Shown here piece after piece: positions 1-14,875 of a DNA stretch of 64,000 nt. How positions within the stretch are numbered: the stretch's first letter is position 1; every line of letters begins with the position of its first letter. This DNA comes from Hirundichthys speculiger (lineage: Eukaryota; Chordata; Actinopteri; Beloniformes; Exocoetidae). The stretch spans positions 3,906,001 to 3,970,000 of the forward strand of contig JAGFBZ010000855.1 in NCBI GenBank assembly GCA_018398805.1. The letters run 5' to 3'. The position numbers and the translations under genes are program-made. The notes below the pieces were generated by a model. That model saw nothing but the letters and a program-made list of their open reading frames with translations. It did no database searches and was not told the DNA's origin.

Positions 1-3000
1 CATCGCACCTGTTCACAACAAAAGTCTTCTACAGGCATTTTATAGAGAGAGTTGACAGGTTCAGTGCAAGTCCATATATGCAGTCCATTTATAATCCAAT
101 TACATTCTAATCAAAGCCAATTCATTATAATGCATTTATAATCCAATTAAGATACACGGGTAATCAGCCCATTAACTGGAAATGCAAAACTGAAGCATTT
201 GACACAGCCGACTGTTTAATATAATAACGGGTGATACGTATGTACTTGGCTTGTTGTGCACTTCAGTAATACATCTGTTTTTAGGATTTACGTGACGTGC
301 TGCACATCACTGCAATTTCACACTGCAAATTTCTGACAGGCATTATTAATGAATCATGGGAGTTTATTCTTAGCTTATGCCAGGTTCCTCCACACTGAAA
401 TCAGAGGGGAAGCTCTATTATTCATATCATTTGTCAAAGAGAGAAGATGACATATATTCACAGCACATAATCTAGTGGACTTCTGCATGACTTACATAGA
501 TTCAGAGCCAGCAGAAGCACCATTGTGTTATAACAAGTTTGTGTAGTAAAATAAATCACAACGAAAGAATGGCAAGAGAATACAAACCTTTTGATTAAAA
601 AAGAAAGATTTCTAATATTTTCTAATTTCAAATTTATTGTTACATTATAGTCTCAAGCGTATTCCAATGAAGCACACTCTAATCTAAATTGATCAGTCCT
701 TCTTTGAAAAAGTATTACAATACGTAAGAGCTTATGGTTTTGTGCCTCATTGTTGATTCTCTGTTTTTATGTCTGTGTGTGCGTGTTTTTAATTATTATC
801 CTTGAAAATATTCAGTGCTCATTCCAGAAATCCAACCAACAAAACGTATCTTTAACAGTTAGCAGGTAAATACATATGCAGAAATACAACCGTAATAAAA
901 CACAAAGCTAAAAAAAAAGAACTTAATTATTACTTAAGTAACCGGTATGTTTTTAAATATTTAGATGAAATAAAAGGCTTATATTTCTATTCATAAACAG
1001 TTATAAGCTGCTAATGTCTCTCATGAATACCTTTGAAAGTCTCACAATCAAACAATGAAACGCATTGTGATACTATTGTTAACCCATACTAACACCTAAA
1101 ACAAGCCTTATACAGGTTTTATGAGCTATCAATTAAAGATTATTATTACAATTCTTTAAACAAAGCATTGTCTTTTTAAGCTAATCATAACATCTGAAAA
1201 CATATGAATATATTACAACTAGCTGTGTGATTAAATGTTGTTTAATTGTTAAAACGTGAATGATGCAATATACGATGTAAAATGGTTATATGAAAGCAAA
1301 ATTGCAGTTCTGCTACATACTGACTACATTTGTTCCTATGACAGGTCCATATCTCAGTATAATACTCATGAGGAAGTTTTTAAATTTTCTGGTCTTATTT
1401 ATTAAACTTTGCTGTGTAAAACCCATGAATGTCAAGACAGCTAGTTTTCATGTGAGCATGTGCAGGTTTGGTTTGTTGTTCTGTTTATGTTTGTTCATGC
1501 CTGTTTGGGGACCCGTGCGTGTCTGCACATGCATGAACACATCTTTGAGAACAAGATGGAATGAGAGCGTACGTGTCTCCATCCATCTGAACTGACTTCA
1601 CTTGTCCTCCACCATCGTAATCCCTGGATGCACCTTGACCTTCGGGGTCCAGGGCTTTTAGCAGATTGCATGTGTCAGACTTAGGACAATTACACTGATT
1701 GTTGCCCCAGAAACTCTGCTTTCCCAGCTTCTGGGGGGGGAAACTGTTAATCATATAAAAGGTGACCGAACAATGTGGAAGATAAGAGAACCTGTGATAA
1801 AGCTACTTTTAATATACATTTAACTGCATCGCACTGTACAGAAAAGTATTAAAAATAGTTTTCAAATACGAAAAGGTCACTTTTCTCAGTGCATAATGAA
1901 TTCTTTATTTTCTTTTGATTGATTTAAATTTACTTTTGTCCTGTCAGCTTTGTAAAACTCCCTAAAGTAAATGTTTTCCAACAGAAAATGCCTGTATTGT
2001 TTCAGTTTTATTTTATCTTTGGATTTACTTTTTTTGTCAAATATTGTGTGTTGACATTTGAGAATTTTCAACGCTCCTCTTATTTACCACGATAAGGAGA
2101 CTCTTCTTAACCGCACATGCATGATTAATAAAGAGCAGATCAAGGAGGAATTGAATGTTTGTGCTTAATAATTGGGTAGGATTGTGAAAAGCGAGGCCAA
2201 TCTCAGAACAGTGCAACTGATTCATGTTATCAGTCTGTGAAGATAACAACTGCAGCTGGGATACGCTGCACATTGAGGAGCATGGATCACCATGACAAAA
2301 AAATTATTTGCCAGATATTAATTGTTCATGTCATATGAATCATTCTACATGTTAAAACTGTGTTTTTGACCTTTGTGGAGGATGTGGTGGTTGCGATAAA
2401 CCTGCAAGAGAAACAAGTTGCTTTAAAAACTGCTCATGTCCTGAGAGCATGAATCAGCATAACGATACCACGATCCAAAATAAAGTGGAACACTGGTCTT
2501 TTTAATGCAAAGCAGTTACACTTTTGTTGTTTTTATAAGTTTTTGCACAGTAGGAGCTATGAGAAACAGAAAAGTGAAGATGTGTGCAAACGCTGTAACT
2601 GTGTTGTTATGAGGTGTTGAAACTGATATGCAGTGAAGAATCGGTGTGAACGCTCATTAAACTAAACATCTGTTGGAAGTGCTGTAGAGGCTTTGGCAGC
2701 TATCAAACCGACAATCAAATCATCAACCATTGGAAATCACATAATTACTGTCATATCAAACAAAACACGCTTATATATTGATTAGAGGTGGAAACGACTC
2801 ATGTGTCCAGTCGGCTTCATATGTAGAAGTCTGTTAACTATTGTGAGCCTTTGCTAGATATTGTCTTAGTTTATTAGTCCTGGTCTGAGCTATAAACCCA
2901 AATTTTGTTTATGATCAGGGGCGTTAGGGCATCATTGACTGATGATATTTCATGAGGGAAGCATTATGTACACTTCGTAATATCGGCTGCTCAGTACATT

Positions 3001-6000
3001 CACTAGTCCAGTCCAGACTTGTTTTTATGGCACCAGAGGGCTTTAGGACTCTATACGTCAGAGTTTCATCTACTAGAGCAACATTATGCTTCATTTATAC
3101 TATGTACTTTAGTGTATGTGTGTGTGCGTACGTGAATGTGTGTGCGTTTGTGTAGATTAATGACCACTGGCATAAGAAGTGCCACAGACGAGTGTTTTAC
3201 ACAAACAACTACTAGTTTTGCGACGATACTGGGAAACGCCTCAGGGTGGAAACATGACTTTTGCTGTCCTCTGTTACTCCCTCCATCCCTCTCTCTTCAT
3301 CATCCATCGCTCCTGTTCACCTGCGCCACCTCACTAATGATTGCTCAGTGGCTACGAGCCTACCATGCATCATTTACCAGGGCTCCGGAGAGGCAGAAAT
3401 AGAGAGCCATAAAGAAAGAAAGGGAAAAGAAGAGGTAGGAATTCTCAATTGATCCAGGTAGGATGGTTGAAAAGGGGCGCAACTGTGTTATCAAAAAAAA
3501 AAAAAAAATTGGGAATGAGAATAAGGGGAGGAGGTGACAGAAGTGCAGACACATGGAGACAAGCGTTTGCTGCAAAAGCAGGGTAAAGCAGAAGGTGAGA
3601 ATAGGCTGGGGAGAACCAAGATTATTAATCACAGTCTTGATCTGGTGGGAAACATTGACAGCTCTAGATGAAAATAATACTCCATAGATGCCACTACAGC
3701 AATCTTACCTTCCGCAAAGAGTGGGTGTTTACTGGAATAAAACATAAATGCACACGCTTTAGACATATTTTATTATTTGTGTTTAACATAACTGTGAAAG
3801 TGTGTTAATGTCATCAATAAGGTAGACAAGGTACATTAGAATTATACACACATTGCGCTAAATAAAAATAAAAACAGAATGCAGTGCTTTGCCAATTTTA
3901 TCAGCCCATTATTTTATTAACATATTTTGGACAATATTTAGAATGAAGAAGTGTATCATCTAAAGAAAAAAAAAAAAAAACATTTTATGTTTGGTGGGAG
4001 CTTTGCCAGAGTCATACTTACCACTGTGTCCTCTCTTCTTTAAACAGTTTTTAACTGGGAACTGAGGACACCAGTTGCTGAAAATTTATGAGAGAGAATC
4101 CTGTCCAATTCTTGTCTGATTGGGTTCAAGCTGTTCAGCAGTCCTGGGTTTTTTTTTGTGGTATTCTGTAGCAGGCCGGCTCAGCTGGATCCAACACGAT
4201 CCAAAACACGATCCAAGACGTTCCAAAATACTACTAAGCCGTTCTTTTGCATTGCTGGAAGACACAACGCTGTCCTTGGGAAAGACATTGTCTGGATGGG
4301 AGCATATGTTACTCTTAAACCTGTAGATACCTTTCAGCATTTTAATATTCAGTTTTTTTTCCTTTTTTGTTTTGTTTTTAGATGCGCTAGCTGCTCATTT
4401 CATAGGCACTAATTATCCCTTACCATCAGTGATGGAGTGAACTGATCACTGATAACAAAGCAGATTCCTCTCCTCTTTTGTTCCAAATGATTTGGCATCT
4501 ATGATTCCTAAATGGAATTTCAAATCTGATTCAGCTCACCACGGGGCAGTTTGAATCCATTTGAAAATAACTTTGACACCAGTGAAGACAGTGGCATTTC
4601 TAGATCATGTTCACATACGACTTCTTTGCTTCATTCTTTACATGGCAAATTATGTTCTTTGACAGGGACTTTTGGATGTGTTCGAGTCCATGCAGTGACT
4701 TTTGTTGCTGAATCATGAGGTTTGACATTAAAGAACACAAGTATGCAATGTTTATTTATTTATTCATTTTTTTTGGTTGTGTCTTTTGCGCACAGAGATT
4801 TCTCCAGATTCTTGAATACTGTTAATGATATTATTCACTGTAAAAACTGAGATGTTCAAAGTCCCCACATGCTGCAGAACGCTATTCTAATACTGGTTTA
4901 TGTTTTGTAGCCACAGTTTTTTTGCATATTAGTGGCCCTCTGCCCATTTTTTCCCTCTGAGAGACCACTTGCCACTTGCTTTGACAGCTTTTTGTCACCC
5001 ATGTCAGACATGTCTTTCATGAAAAACATGTCTAGCATAGTTTATACATTTTACTGTGAATATATGACTTTATGAGACTTACAAACATTAAAATTTGTTT
5101 CTGTTTACAATATATGAATAACATTCCAATTCAAAAAGCTCTCTGTGATTTTTAACACAACGACATTCTGCCTATCACATACACAGTTGTTATGCAGTCT
5201 TTCAGTTGTTATGCAAAAGCAAAGCAGGGCTTCACACTATGATATGCAGTGAGAAGAACAGGAAATATCACCTCTGCTCAAGAACCACAGCTACGTATGA
5301 GTTGCTAAGCTTTTTCTTTCAAAGAAATGATGAAATATTTACTTCAGGACATATGTGACCTCCCCAGAGAAGACTCAGTGACACCCCGTGATGTGTCACA
5401 GCATGGCAGGATGACTTCACTGCTTAGAGCACAGTTTCAGCCAGTCAAAAGGATTTAATATTACAATTTACCTTTCCGGGCATGAATTTGGGAAAAGTCA
5501 GAAAAGGTGAGTGACAGGTTTCCACATTTGTCATCGAAGTTCAGCAGACTCTATTGTTAAACTCTATTATTAGGTGTCTGACTAGATGGCCAATCAAGTT
5601 GATAATGATAGGTTGGATATCTGCAGACAGTGGATAGATAACACAGGCGCTGACCCTGCAGTACTGCCATACGGCGCTCACCTTATTAGGCTATAAAAAG
5701 CTAAGGTGTAGGCGTGCTTTGTTTGCCTGCACATGGTCTCCCATCACACCAATTTCCTCTCATTTCTGCTGGTGGGAGCTAACAGGCAGGAGAGGTGAAG
5801 CAGGGACAGGCAGGGACAGGGACACAGAATGATATGGAAAATAAGTAGAGGGGAAATGGCAGCACTTTTCCTGCAAACTCAGTGCAACATCTCTGATGAA
5901 TTACACTTGATAATAAACATTGGATTTTCTATTAAATTAACTTCAGTTCAATTAAATTCAATATAGATTATCCCATTTTTAATAGGAGCTCATCAAATAG

Positions 6001-7198
6001 ATTTGTGGTCCGTAATCACAGTGACAAATAGAAGTGGGCATGTGTAAATGGGGTTAATCAGTGTATTGTTTGGCTGTGTGTAACAAGTAAAAGCAACATC
6101 ACATCATAGGTTTATTTTGTTTCCAATTATTTTTGTTTGACCTTTATGCCCAAGCTGCTGAGGTGCTTTTTCTCTTCATTTCAAGGGATGCAAATCCCTC
6201 TGTGGTCAGCAGTCAAATCAATTCAAAGCAGTCAGTTGAGGTTGAATCCACAGAAGCCTCAAATCAGGAAGTCTAGCATGTCCTCCATGGAGTAAGGAGG
6301 TCATGCGGCTGTGTTGTGGCAGTGAAGCAGGTGTTAATTTGGGATTTGACTGAAAAATACCTCCCTTTTTGAAGCTCTTATTGGTTTTAAAAAACAGTTC
6401 TTGATATTAATGTTCTTGTCAGTTGCAGATCTATGTCCACCCTTTCCTTTTACCAAAAAATTTCATTGAAAAAAAAATGTAAATCAACCATTGAATACAA
6501 CACTTGCAGGACAATGGTTTGTGCTACTATGAAAGGGTTTCAGTCCGGATTCACAGTACATCACAGTGCTGAAACTCATCTGTGGCCTTCTTATTTTCTC
6601 TGACAATGATCAGTAATCTTTCCGCTGGCTGCTGCTTATACTGTACATAGTACTGGGACCAAACATACTAACTTTGGGACTGATTTAAAACACATTTACT
6701 GATTCCACGTTATACATGTAAATTATGTGTCTTCCACACATACAGAGTTAAGGTGTTCCACAAAGGCTCTTTCTATCTACGCTTCCTCAGGCAAATTCAT
6801 CAGAATTGGCAGAAATTTCTACTGTTCAGGAGCCTCTCAGCTTTGTCTTTCGATCAAGCCCTAATTACTTACTGAAGTTGCAGACTTATATCTGGATGTC
6901 CTGTGATTGAATTTTGAATTCAGGCAAACTCATTACCCAAAAAATATCAAAGCATCACTATCCACCCATATAGTTACTAGTATTTACTCTGGATGGTGAT
7001 ATCTTGGTTTCCAATGCAACTGCAAGGAACCTTCACAAATTTGGACTGTGATTTTACTTATAATTCATGTATGAAATTCTAGACAATCCATTCCTTTCAA
7101 ACGTGTTGCTTTGACAAAATCAGCAGCATCATTTTTCAAAGAGACACAGAAAAACTGATCCATCCATTTATCATATCTAGGCTAAACTAAGACAATCC
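1..7198. other. Non-coding, largely single-copy DNA
   Basis: No gene is visible. Reading frames are short, start and stop at random, and show no recognisable domain or paired splice signals. The stretch is AT-rich, with short A runs (near 3495 and 3965), a TG-rich patch near 3112-3150 and a short AACACGATCC-like duplication near 4192-4215. A compact block near 5640-5720 with a TATAAAA-like string (about 5693) has mixed base content, but nothing shows it is a promoter. Confidence 0.6.
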
Positions 7199-7285
7199 CG
7201 TATCCATCAAGTAATTTTCTATAGCTGTTTCATTCAATTCAGGAGCACTGGGATCTGTTGGGGCCTATCCCAGCTATATTTTTCG
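7199..7285 (-). repeat. LINE 3' tail remnant (L2-like), minus orientation
   Basis: Read on the minus strand this segment carries the degraded form of the teleost LINE tail seen more clearly at 20632-21021: a GGATAGGCTCCAGC-like core followed by a conserved stem region and an ATGGAT-type end. On the plus strand the recognisable blocks are GGGGCCTATCCCAGC and TTTTCTATAGCTG. It is short and diverged, so the family is inferred from recalled consensus. Confidence 0.5.
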
Positions 7286-9692
7286 TAAATGTTTCTTTTG
7301 TTGATCCGAAATGCTGTCACTACAGTAATGCAGGTTATTACCAAGAATATCCCCACCCTTGTTTTAGCTTCTCTGAATATGTTCCCTGTAAAATTTAGCA
7401 TATATTTTAAAAATTCTTCTTATCATGTACAAGCCTCTCAGTACTCAAGTTCTGTCTTATCTTACAAACCTCACTGCTCCTCACAACTGCACGAGCAGTC
7501 TCTCACCATGCTTGTGTGATTCACAGAATCTCCATGTCTAGAATGGGAGGCAGAGCTTTTAGCTCTTCGGGCTCCTTTCCAGTGGGACCAGCTCCCAGTC
7601 TCACCATACTGCATCCCATAATGCAATGGGCCACTAAGTCTATTACAACAGTCACTTGGCCAGCTTCTGATTATACAATCTTTACTGTGTTGTACGTGCA
7701 GTAAGAAATATGGTGGTTTTGACCTGGCTAGTGTATTAAAAGCTAAAAACAAGCTTTCTGCTTCCTTAGGAAGGAAAAGATCAAGTAGCAGCCAGGTGCA
7801 GCTCATCAAATATACTTGATTAACTGATCATCAGCAGGTGTGAACAGCCGTATGAGAGCAGATATTTTGGTAGTTTGCAAGTCATGAGCATTCAGGGGGG
7901 GGTTAACACAATGACAAGGAGAAAAGACAATTGCTCTAATATTAGATAATGTATTCTATTTCCCATCAAACAGTTTCCAAGCCATCATTCTTCAGTGAAA
8001 ACCTTTTTTTTTAATGCAACAGGCTGGACTCTACAGACCTCAATAAATGTGTTAAGGATTTCCTCTCCCAAAAAAAAAAAAAAAAAAAAAGTGTCATTCA
8101 AAAGCACACCAGCAAATCTACAACAGGATAAATCAAGGATTTGCAAGGCATAGTCAAAATCCAGAATTACTAGAGCTGTGCATAAATGAACGTCCACAAA
8201 TCCCAATGAACTTTATCATTGAAGGTTTATTAAAAAAAGGAAGGTTTTAAACCTCATCTTGTCTGTGTTCCAAACACAAATTGGGAGCTGGGACCAAAGC
8301 CATTATATAGTCAATTATAATTTTATACTGCAATATGAAAACTTCAAAGTATTTTCAATATTTCATGATTTCCGTTTTGTTTTATTTGCACACTTTCTGA
8401 TTTTTTTCAAGCTTAACTTGTGCTCTGTGAAGCACTTTGAGGAACTCAAATTACTTGTGTTGAGTTCAGAGCAAATCAGTCTCTTCATAAGACGAGGTTG
8501 ATAAATAACACAGGAGCAACTCAATGGGATTTTAAATACAAAGATGACATACTGTGCAGATGGCACCAAACTGGAGCCACTGCAATGGTACAAGAGGACG
8601 ACATATACTACTGCACTCTTTTTCTCTCTTTTCTGAAAAAAGAAGAAAAACAGAACAAATCTCAAACACGATGATTGCTGAGACAAAGAACAGGAGGCAC
8701 CACTGCACTCTGGTAGGTCTTAACCTCAGATGAAATTAATAAGCATGTATTGCACCAACATTGAGGTAACAGACAGAGGTTGAAAAGGTGGACATTTGAT
8801 GCTGAAGGCACACCTGCTCCACTTATCCAGTACATGATTGTATTTGCAGGATTGCAACACAACTATGTCCATTGTAGTAAACCTCCATCTCTGTGAATTC
8901 TGACCTCTCTTGCAGTGCAATCTCAAAGTTCAGTGACGCATATAAAAAGTGCAACAGCAGTGGAAAGAGCAGAAAGGATGTGAGATTGAAAGATCAGACT
9001 TGCAGTCCTTTCTCGTGTCCCATTGCCAAGGCTTTAAAGCAGCCCTTTCTGCCAATAAAAGAGACAAAAGAACGATCACAACTAACTAAGAGTGTGAGTC
9101 TGCATGCTTCCGGGATCTGGCATTCCCTTTGGTAGGAACACCGCAGCCTTTCATCTCGGCTCCCCTCCCTGTATCCTTCGTCTCATCTCTCCGCTTTATG
9201 TTCTGCTCTCTGAGCAGGGTTCAAACACTGGGGACCAGTTGAAATACTGGAAGGTCCCACTGTAGTGCTCCAGTGAAGTAGAGCATATAGTGAAATATAA
9301 AAAGCTCTGGCTTTCACATCACCAAAACTTCCTCTATATTCTTTTCTTTTATTTATTTCTTTATTCATTTTTTAACTACGAGGCTTTCAAGTGGTTAAAC
9401 TTACTTTCTTTTAATCCAGAGATATTAAAGGCAATCTTAATAACAATGTTTTTATATTTAATGTTAAGTTTAGGAAAAGACAGTGATGGGAGAATAAAAG
9501 GATGGATGAAAAAGGACACAAGTAGTCATATCCAGAATATGATATTGCAACAATAAGGAATGCAGCCTTCCAAATATTCATTGTAGAAATCAATACAAGG
9601 AAAAAAAAGAAAAGAGCTAAATAAATGAAAGGAAGGAGGATGCACCTGGATCAATAGACTTGCAGGTGACTGATAGGAAATGGAAGCCCTCT
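7286..9692. other. Non-coding DNA, nothing recognised
   Basis: No coding region is supported. The stretch contains an A tract near 8072-8090 and T/A-rich patches. Overlapping short frames on both strands have low-complexity composition and no domain signatures. Confidence 0.55.
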
Positions 9693-9731
9693 TGTGTGTG
9701 TGTGTGTGTAGGTGTGTGTGTGTGTGTGTGT
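9693..9731. repeat. TG dinucleotide microsatellite
   Basis: This is an interrupted (TG)n array with one TAGG break near its middle. Its complement on the minus strand gives spurious Thr-His reading frames. It is an ordinary fish microsatellite. Confidence 0.9.
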
Positions 9732-12700
9732 TACATTGTGTGGGCATTAGTGGTTACACTTTAGACTAATATTGCATGGCTGTACTGCTCATGTATATCG
9801 AGATTGTGACAGTTTTTCCTGCGGTATAGCTCAGTGCTACTGATCTCTTTGCTATTGACTCGGTTGAGTCTTCTACAGGAAGTATTTCTCCAGAGAAGAA
9901 CAGCTCCTTACTGAAAACAAGCCTTTAAGTCCATCAATAAAGGAGCAGAAGGACCATCAGAAAAACTGCAATGCAACAGAAAACCCAAGTGCAATCCAAA
10001 GACACCGACTATGTTAGAGGCGAAAAGAAAAATCCATGTTTTCATACTGAACAAATTTCAAACTGAAACATACATTGTAGTGGTTGTTTTATCATTAGTT
10101 GGATGGTAGCATTTCAATCTCATGCATCTGCAAATACGAACACATGGATGTGGTGAGAAGGCATAATCTGTTGTTCAGTCCTCATTACTATGGTAATTAA
10201 TCCACACGGATTTCCTCATTTTAATTAACATAATGAGATACTCAAAGTGCCTATTCTGCTAACAGTGACCACGATCTTAAGCTATGTGTTGTGTTGGCTG
10301 TGAGCATGATTGTTCTTTGAGAGAATGCATGTGTGTGTGTGTGTATGTGGCCCTACGGAGTCACTTCTACCTGGCTGACAGACACGGTCAGCCCCTTCAA
10401 ATTAGATTACACAATCACAAACGTCCCAATCGAGGCTCATACATAATTCATCCACCTTGCTTGGTTTTCATAATTACTTAATTAATTCCCTGCTCAAAAG
10501 AGATGGGCCACTACGCTACCCCCGGGGCTTCCCTCCACTGCCATAGGTGTCCTGTCCCAGGACGCACTGCAGCAGAGATGAGGGAGACATCGCAAACAGC
10601 TGTGCAACTATGGAGTTAAATTTGCTCTCTCATGAGGCTTCCTTTTGTTCTTTTTTTAGCTAATATAGCTTGGGATTCATGATTCTTACTTGCCTGTAAA
10701 GCTCTCAGCTGGAGTTGTCTGCAGGCAAAGTGTCTCCATCCCCGCTGTGAGAAACATCCAGCCCACACCGTGTGTTTCCTCCAAGAATAAAGAGAATGAC
10801 TTCTGACTGATCTGATGCACAAAAGAGCGGAGGCATACCTACTTGCGTGCTTTTACAAGCAACATGAGCTCAGTCTGGTATAGTTGCTTCTTCATCTCCG
10901 GTTCTTTCAGTGAGTTAACGTGATGTCTCATGCACTGACTTTGTACAGCAGGCAGCGAAGCAAACAAAAGTGGAAGCAGCATGCACTCTTAAATTGCTAC
11001 GAACACTGCTGCAATATCAAGAAAACCCAAACTTTTATTTATTTCCTTGACTGCTTTAATACCATGTAGGGTGCCCAGTGGTGAAGGAGGAACAAGCTGA
11101 TATTGTAAAATGGAAGAGGAAGTCCTTAAAGGCACATTAGCTGCAATATAAATAATTTGAATCCAGCAGGTTATCCCAGGTCTGTGAAAGAAAAAAGAGT
11201 TTTCTTTGTGGGTTTTTTTTTGTGAGAAAAAGAGTTAGATTAACAATCATGACTAATGCAGAGAGTTATAAGCTGTGCAACTTTAATTCCCCTTAGCTTT
11301 TAATATAAAGTCTAATGAATCAGAAAGATTCCTACTGGACTTGGAGCTCTTTAAACACTGATAAATGAATATAACAAATATAAACACAGTAGCACTTATT
11401 TAATCACACCTCCATAGGCCTCTGTAGTTATGGCAAACAACATCTATTATGAGACTTATGTTGACCCAAAATCTTGAGTGAGACCACAACCTTTCTTCCC
11501 CTGCTTCCATTTGAAAAATGTTCTGTCACATATTGGGCTGTAATTAGCAATTATCTGTAGAGTCAAATAATTTCTTAACGAATTAATTATATGTCCGCTG
11601 AGAGGCAAAATCATCACAGTAGAGGTCGTGTGTCAACATTGTTTAGTAGGTCTGGTTACCTGCTGTGTGGGACTCCAGTGACCAAGGGTTTCCACTGCAA
11701 GAAAGTCAGATAAGTGAGTGAGAGACCAAAGACAGATTGAAAGCTCTCCAATCAATCAGTGATTTATCTCAGAGCTAAATCCACGTTGACAATTAGCCAA
11801 TCACAGCAGGTTGGGCAGCAGACGCTTGCCAGCCAGGTGCCTAGAGGTCCTCAGGAGACCTGAACTGTCTCTTCCCTTCATTAACTTTTCTTGTCGTATC
11901 GCCTTGTCCGCCTGATCCTACTAGCAGCCAGGGCTGCTGGGTAATTCAGTCTCCAGTCTCTGAGGTGACCCCATGCCGCAGGGCTAAGGGAGCAGGAGAC
12001 ACAACACTTCTTTTTAACCTCTCTCAGACTCTATTTTTCAGCGTTTCAGGAGCCACGTCTGCCTCCGTTGTTAGCTCTTTGTTGCCAAGGTTGTGCTGAA
12101 GTGGTCTAAATACCATGACCTTTCTCTTTTTTTTTCTGACCCTCCATACAATCTTTTGGAACAGAAGTCAGAAAAGCAACGTAGCTCTTCTCTTTTGTAT
12201 TTCTATCTGCCTTCTTTGCTCTACATCTCTGTGCCTGTCCATCTGTCTGTCTGTGTAGAAATGCAATTTCCACCCCTCTCACTATTTGCTGCACTTTATG
12301 GGGCTTTTATTGCAGTTCTTAGCTGATTGCTCATATTTATTTACAACAAATGCCATGATGAGGTACTGATGTGAATGCTGTGGGCATATAAATGCAATGC
12401 TCAGCTTCTATTTGGTCATTAAAATGTATTGCATAGCTTTCTTCTGAACATTTTTTCCCTTTTTGTTTTCATGACTGCAAATTTGAACCGATGTTCCCTG
12501 AGATTAAATTCTCAAATACAGTAGCTTTGCTCCTGAAAATAAAAGATAAAGCACAAACATCACAAATGGTCTTTAAAGATGATCTAAAGTCTTTAATGTG
12601 TGTTCGAAAACTGAACTGTCATAATGTTCACCTTTAATAACAGAAATTCACCCAACCAGGCGAGCGTGCACAGATGCACACACAGTTATCAGTATGATTT

Positions 12701-14844
12701 CATATTATGACTGTGCACACTGCCATTAAACCCAAGTTACAATGTGATTATTGCCTGTGACAAATGAAGAGGTTATATTCCAACTGTTAAACAGCTCATA
12801 GCTTTTGATAGGATACATATATGATCAGTTAAGGTGCTTGAGGCGGTGAAGTACTGGCTGTGTTTCTGTCTATTTACTTCTGTTTTTGCCTCATTGTGAC
12901 ATAGAGGATTGTTATATTTATACATTTTTAAAGTGGGTGTGCAGTTTACAAAGTTGGAAGGAAAGAATATTACAAGCAATATCACAGTTGGTACTCTCTC
13001 CCTTGTGAATGCAAATATAAATCAGTGTTCATGAACACTTATGTTGTCAGTCAAAACATTTTTTTTCAAAAATAAATCCATCTGTTTCTTAAAACATTAC
13101 AAAATGTTATTTCATTTGAAATGACAATACTAAAAAAAATACATGCATGCTAATGATTCATTGTATGTAGTGTACAATCATCACCAACCTCCTGATGATA
13201 CAAATCTATAGATATAAAAGCATGTGAGATGACATAAAGAATGAGACATGCAAACATAAAGTGTGCGCACACACACACTTGCATGCGCTGTGACACACGT
13301 CACACATTCAGACATGACAGGCGCAGAATGCTTCACTGAGCAGCTTTGGTTGGTGACAGATTGTGGCAGGCGAGCAGGTCTAAGCAAGGTGGTGACTGCC
13401 ACCTTTAATCTCCCAAAACACACACACTCACTCTCTCTCTCACATTCACATGCATACACCTAAATATTTTCACCACCTTTATGCACTACATTATTTTTTC
13501 TGCCCTGCTCCCTACATGTCTGAATGCCATCCCGTCTGCTGGGGACAACCCAAAGGGTAGCCAGCAGCCAGTGACTTCACTGATCTTCCTCTCCACTGGG
13601 ACCCCTTCTCTCTTCCACCAGTGCATATGCACACAAAGTACTGCCGTCCCATCTCACCCTGGTCAGGCCCAGGCAGGCTCCTGCAGGGTATGCTTTAATG
13701 ACTTCCTCTCTCCTTTCCCTCTTTGTGCATTTGGGTGTGGCTGCCACCTAAAAGGGGTTGGGGGAGGTGGTGTGGGAGATTAGCATATCAGGGGTTCAGA
13801 TTAGTCCTTCTGTTGTGTGTACATGCAGTGACAGAGGGTGGTAATGGAAAAAAAAAAAAGCTTCCCTCCCCCATACAAAATCCCTCTAGTTTAATAGAAG
13901 GAGCTCAAATGGAAGTACAGATGGAGATGCAAGATGTTTTTTTTTCTTTCGTCTGCTTTATGAGTAGAGGGAGTGACTTGTTGTCTTCAGTTAATGGGAA
14001 GAGTTCGGAAAGAAAAACATGCAACCATCATAGAAATTTTAAATAAACTGCTTTTTTTAACGGCTCTATTGTGTTATTTATGTCACGCAGTCACTCTGAT
14101 TTAATTCCATTAAGCAAACAGGCTTTTAATCTAGAATGTTCTCCTCTCTATCTGCTCATGGGGCTTCCTGCTGGTAAGGTTGGTTTTGGCCCTTGTCCAG
14201 TTAATCCAGAGCTGCCCACTGTTACCCGATGGGAGGCCCAGGCTCGATGTCATTTGCGATACGAGAGCCTGACCGCTGGTGCCCTTTTTCTGCCGCAGGG
14301 CCAAAGAGCTCCTTACCCTCATGGATTTTTCATTTGTGGATCTAACAGAATCAATGTAATGTTTTACCTTTCTCAGACAGGGATCATGGATCAGCATTTC
14401 TTTCACCCTCCTCATCTCTTTATATGCTTTAGTTCGTGTGCTTGTTTCTTACTTTCTTTAACCTTTCCCCACTCTATCTGCCTTAGGAAAACATAAACCC
14501 TTTTGCTATTGTTTTACTCTTGTTTCCCCTGTTTAGTCTTTATTTATTTCTGCCATGCCATGGCACAAGGAGAGTAAGTATATTAAGATAACACACAGAG
14601 TATGTTAGCTTTTTTAAACACCAAGGTATTTATTTATATAGACAAATTTTGCTCCCTGGAGTTCTTCTCAGCTCTGAACTAGTCACATGGGGAATGACTA
14701 AAGCCTCACAGGACGCAAGAGAAAATAGGATTCCCCTTTGACAAGCTTAGGTGTTTGAAGCGTTCTTTAAAGACAAGAATGGAACCATTACAGAGACTTG
14801 CTTTTCCACCTGTTCTCTACTGGACAGAGGAGCCTGGAAGCAGG

Positions 14845-14875
<31 letters not shown>

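Noticed and set aside
14071..14496. 141-codon plus-strand frame
   Set aside because: No domain or family resemblance and no coding composition. It overlaps a block better explained as non-coding conserved sequence.
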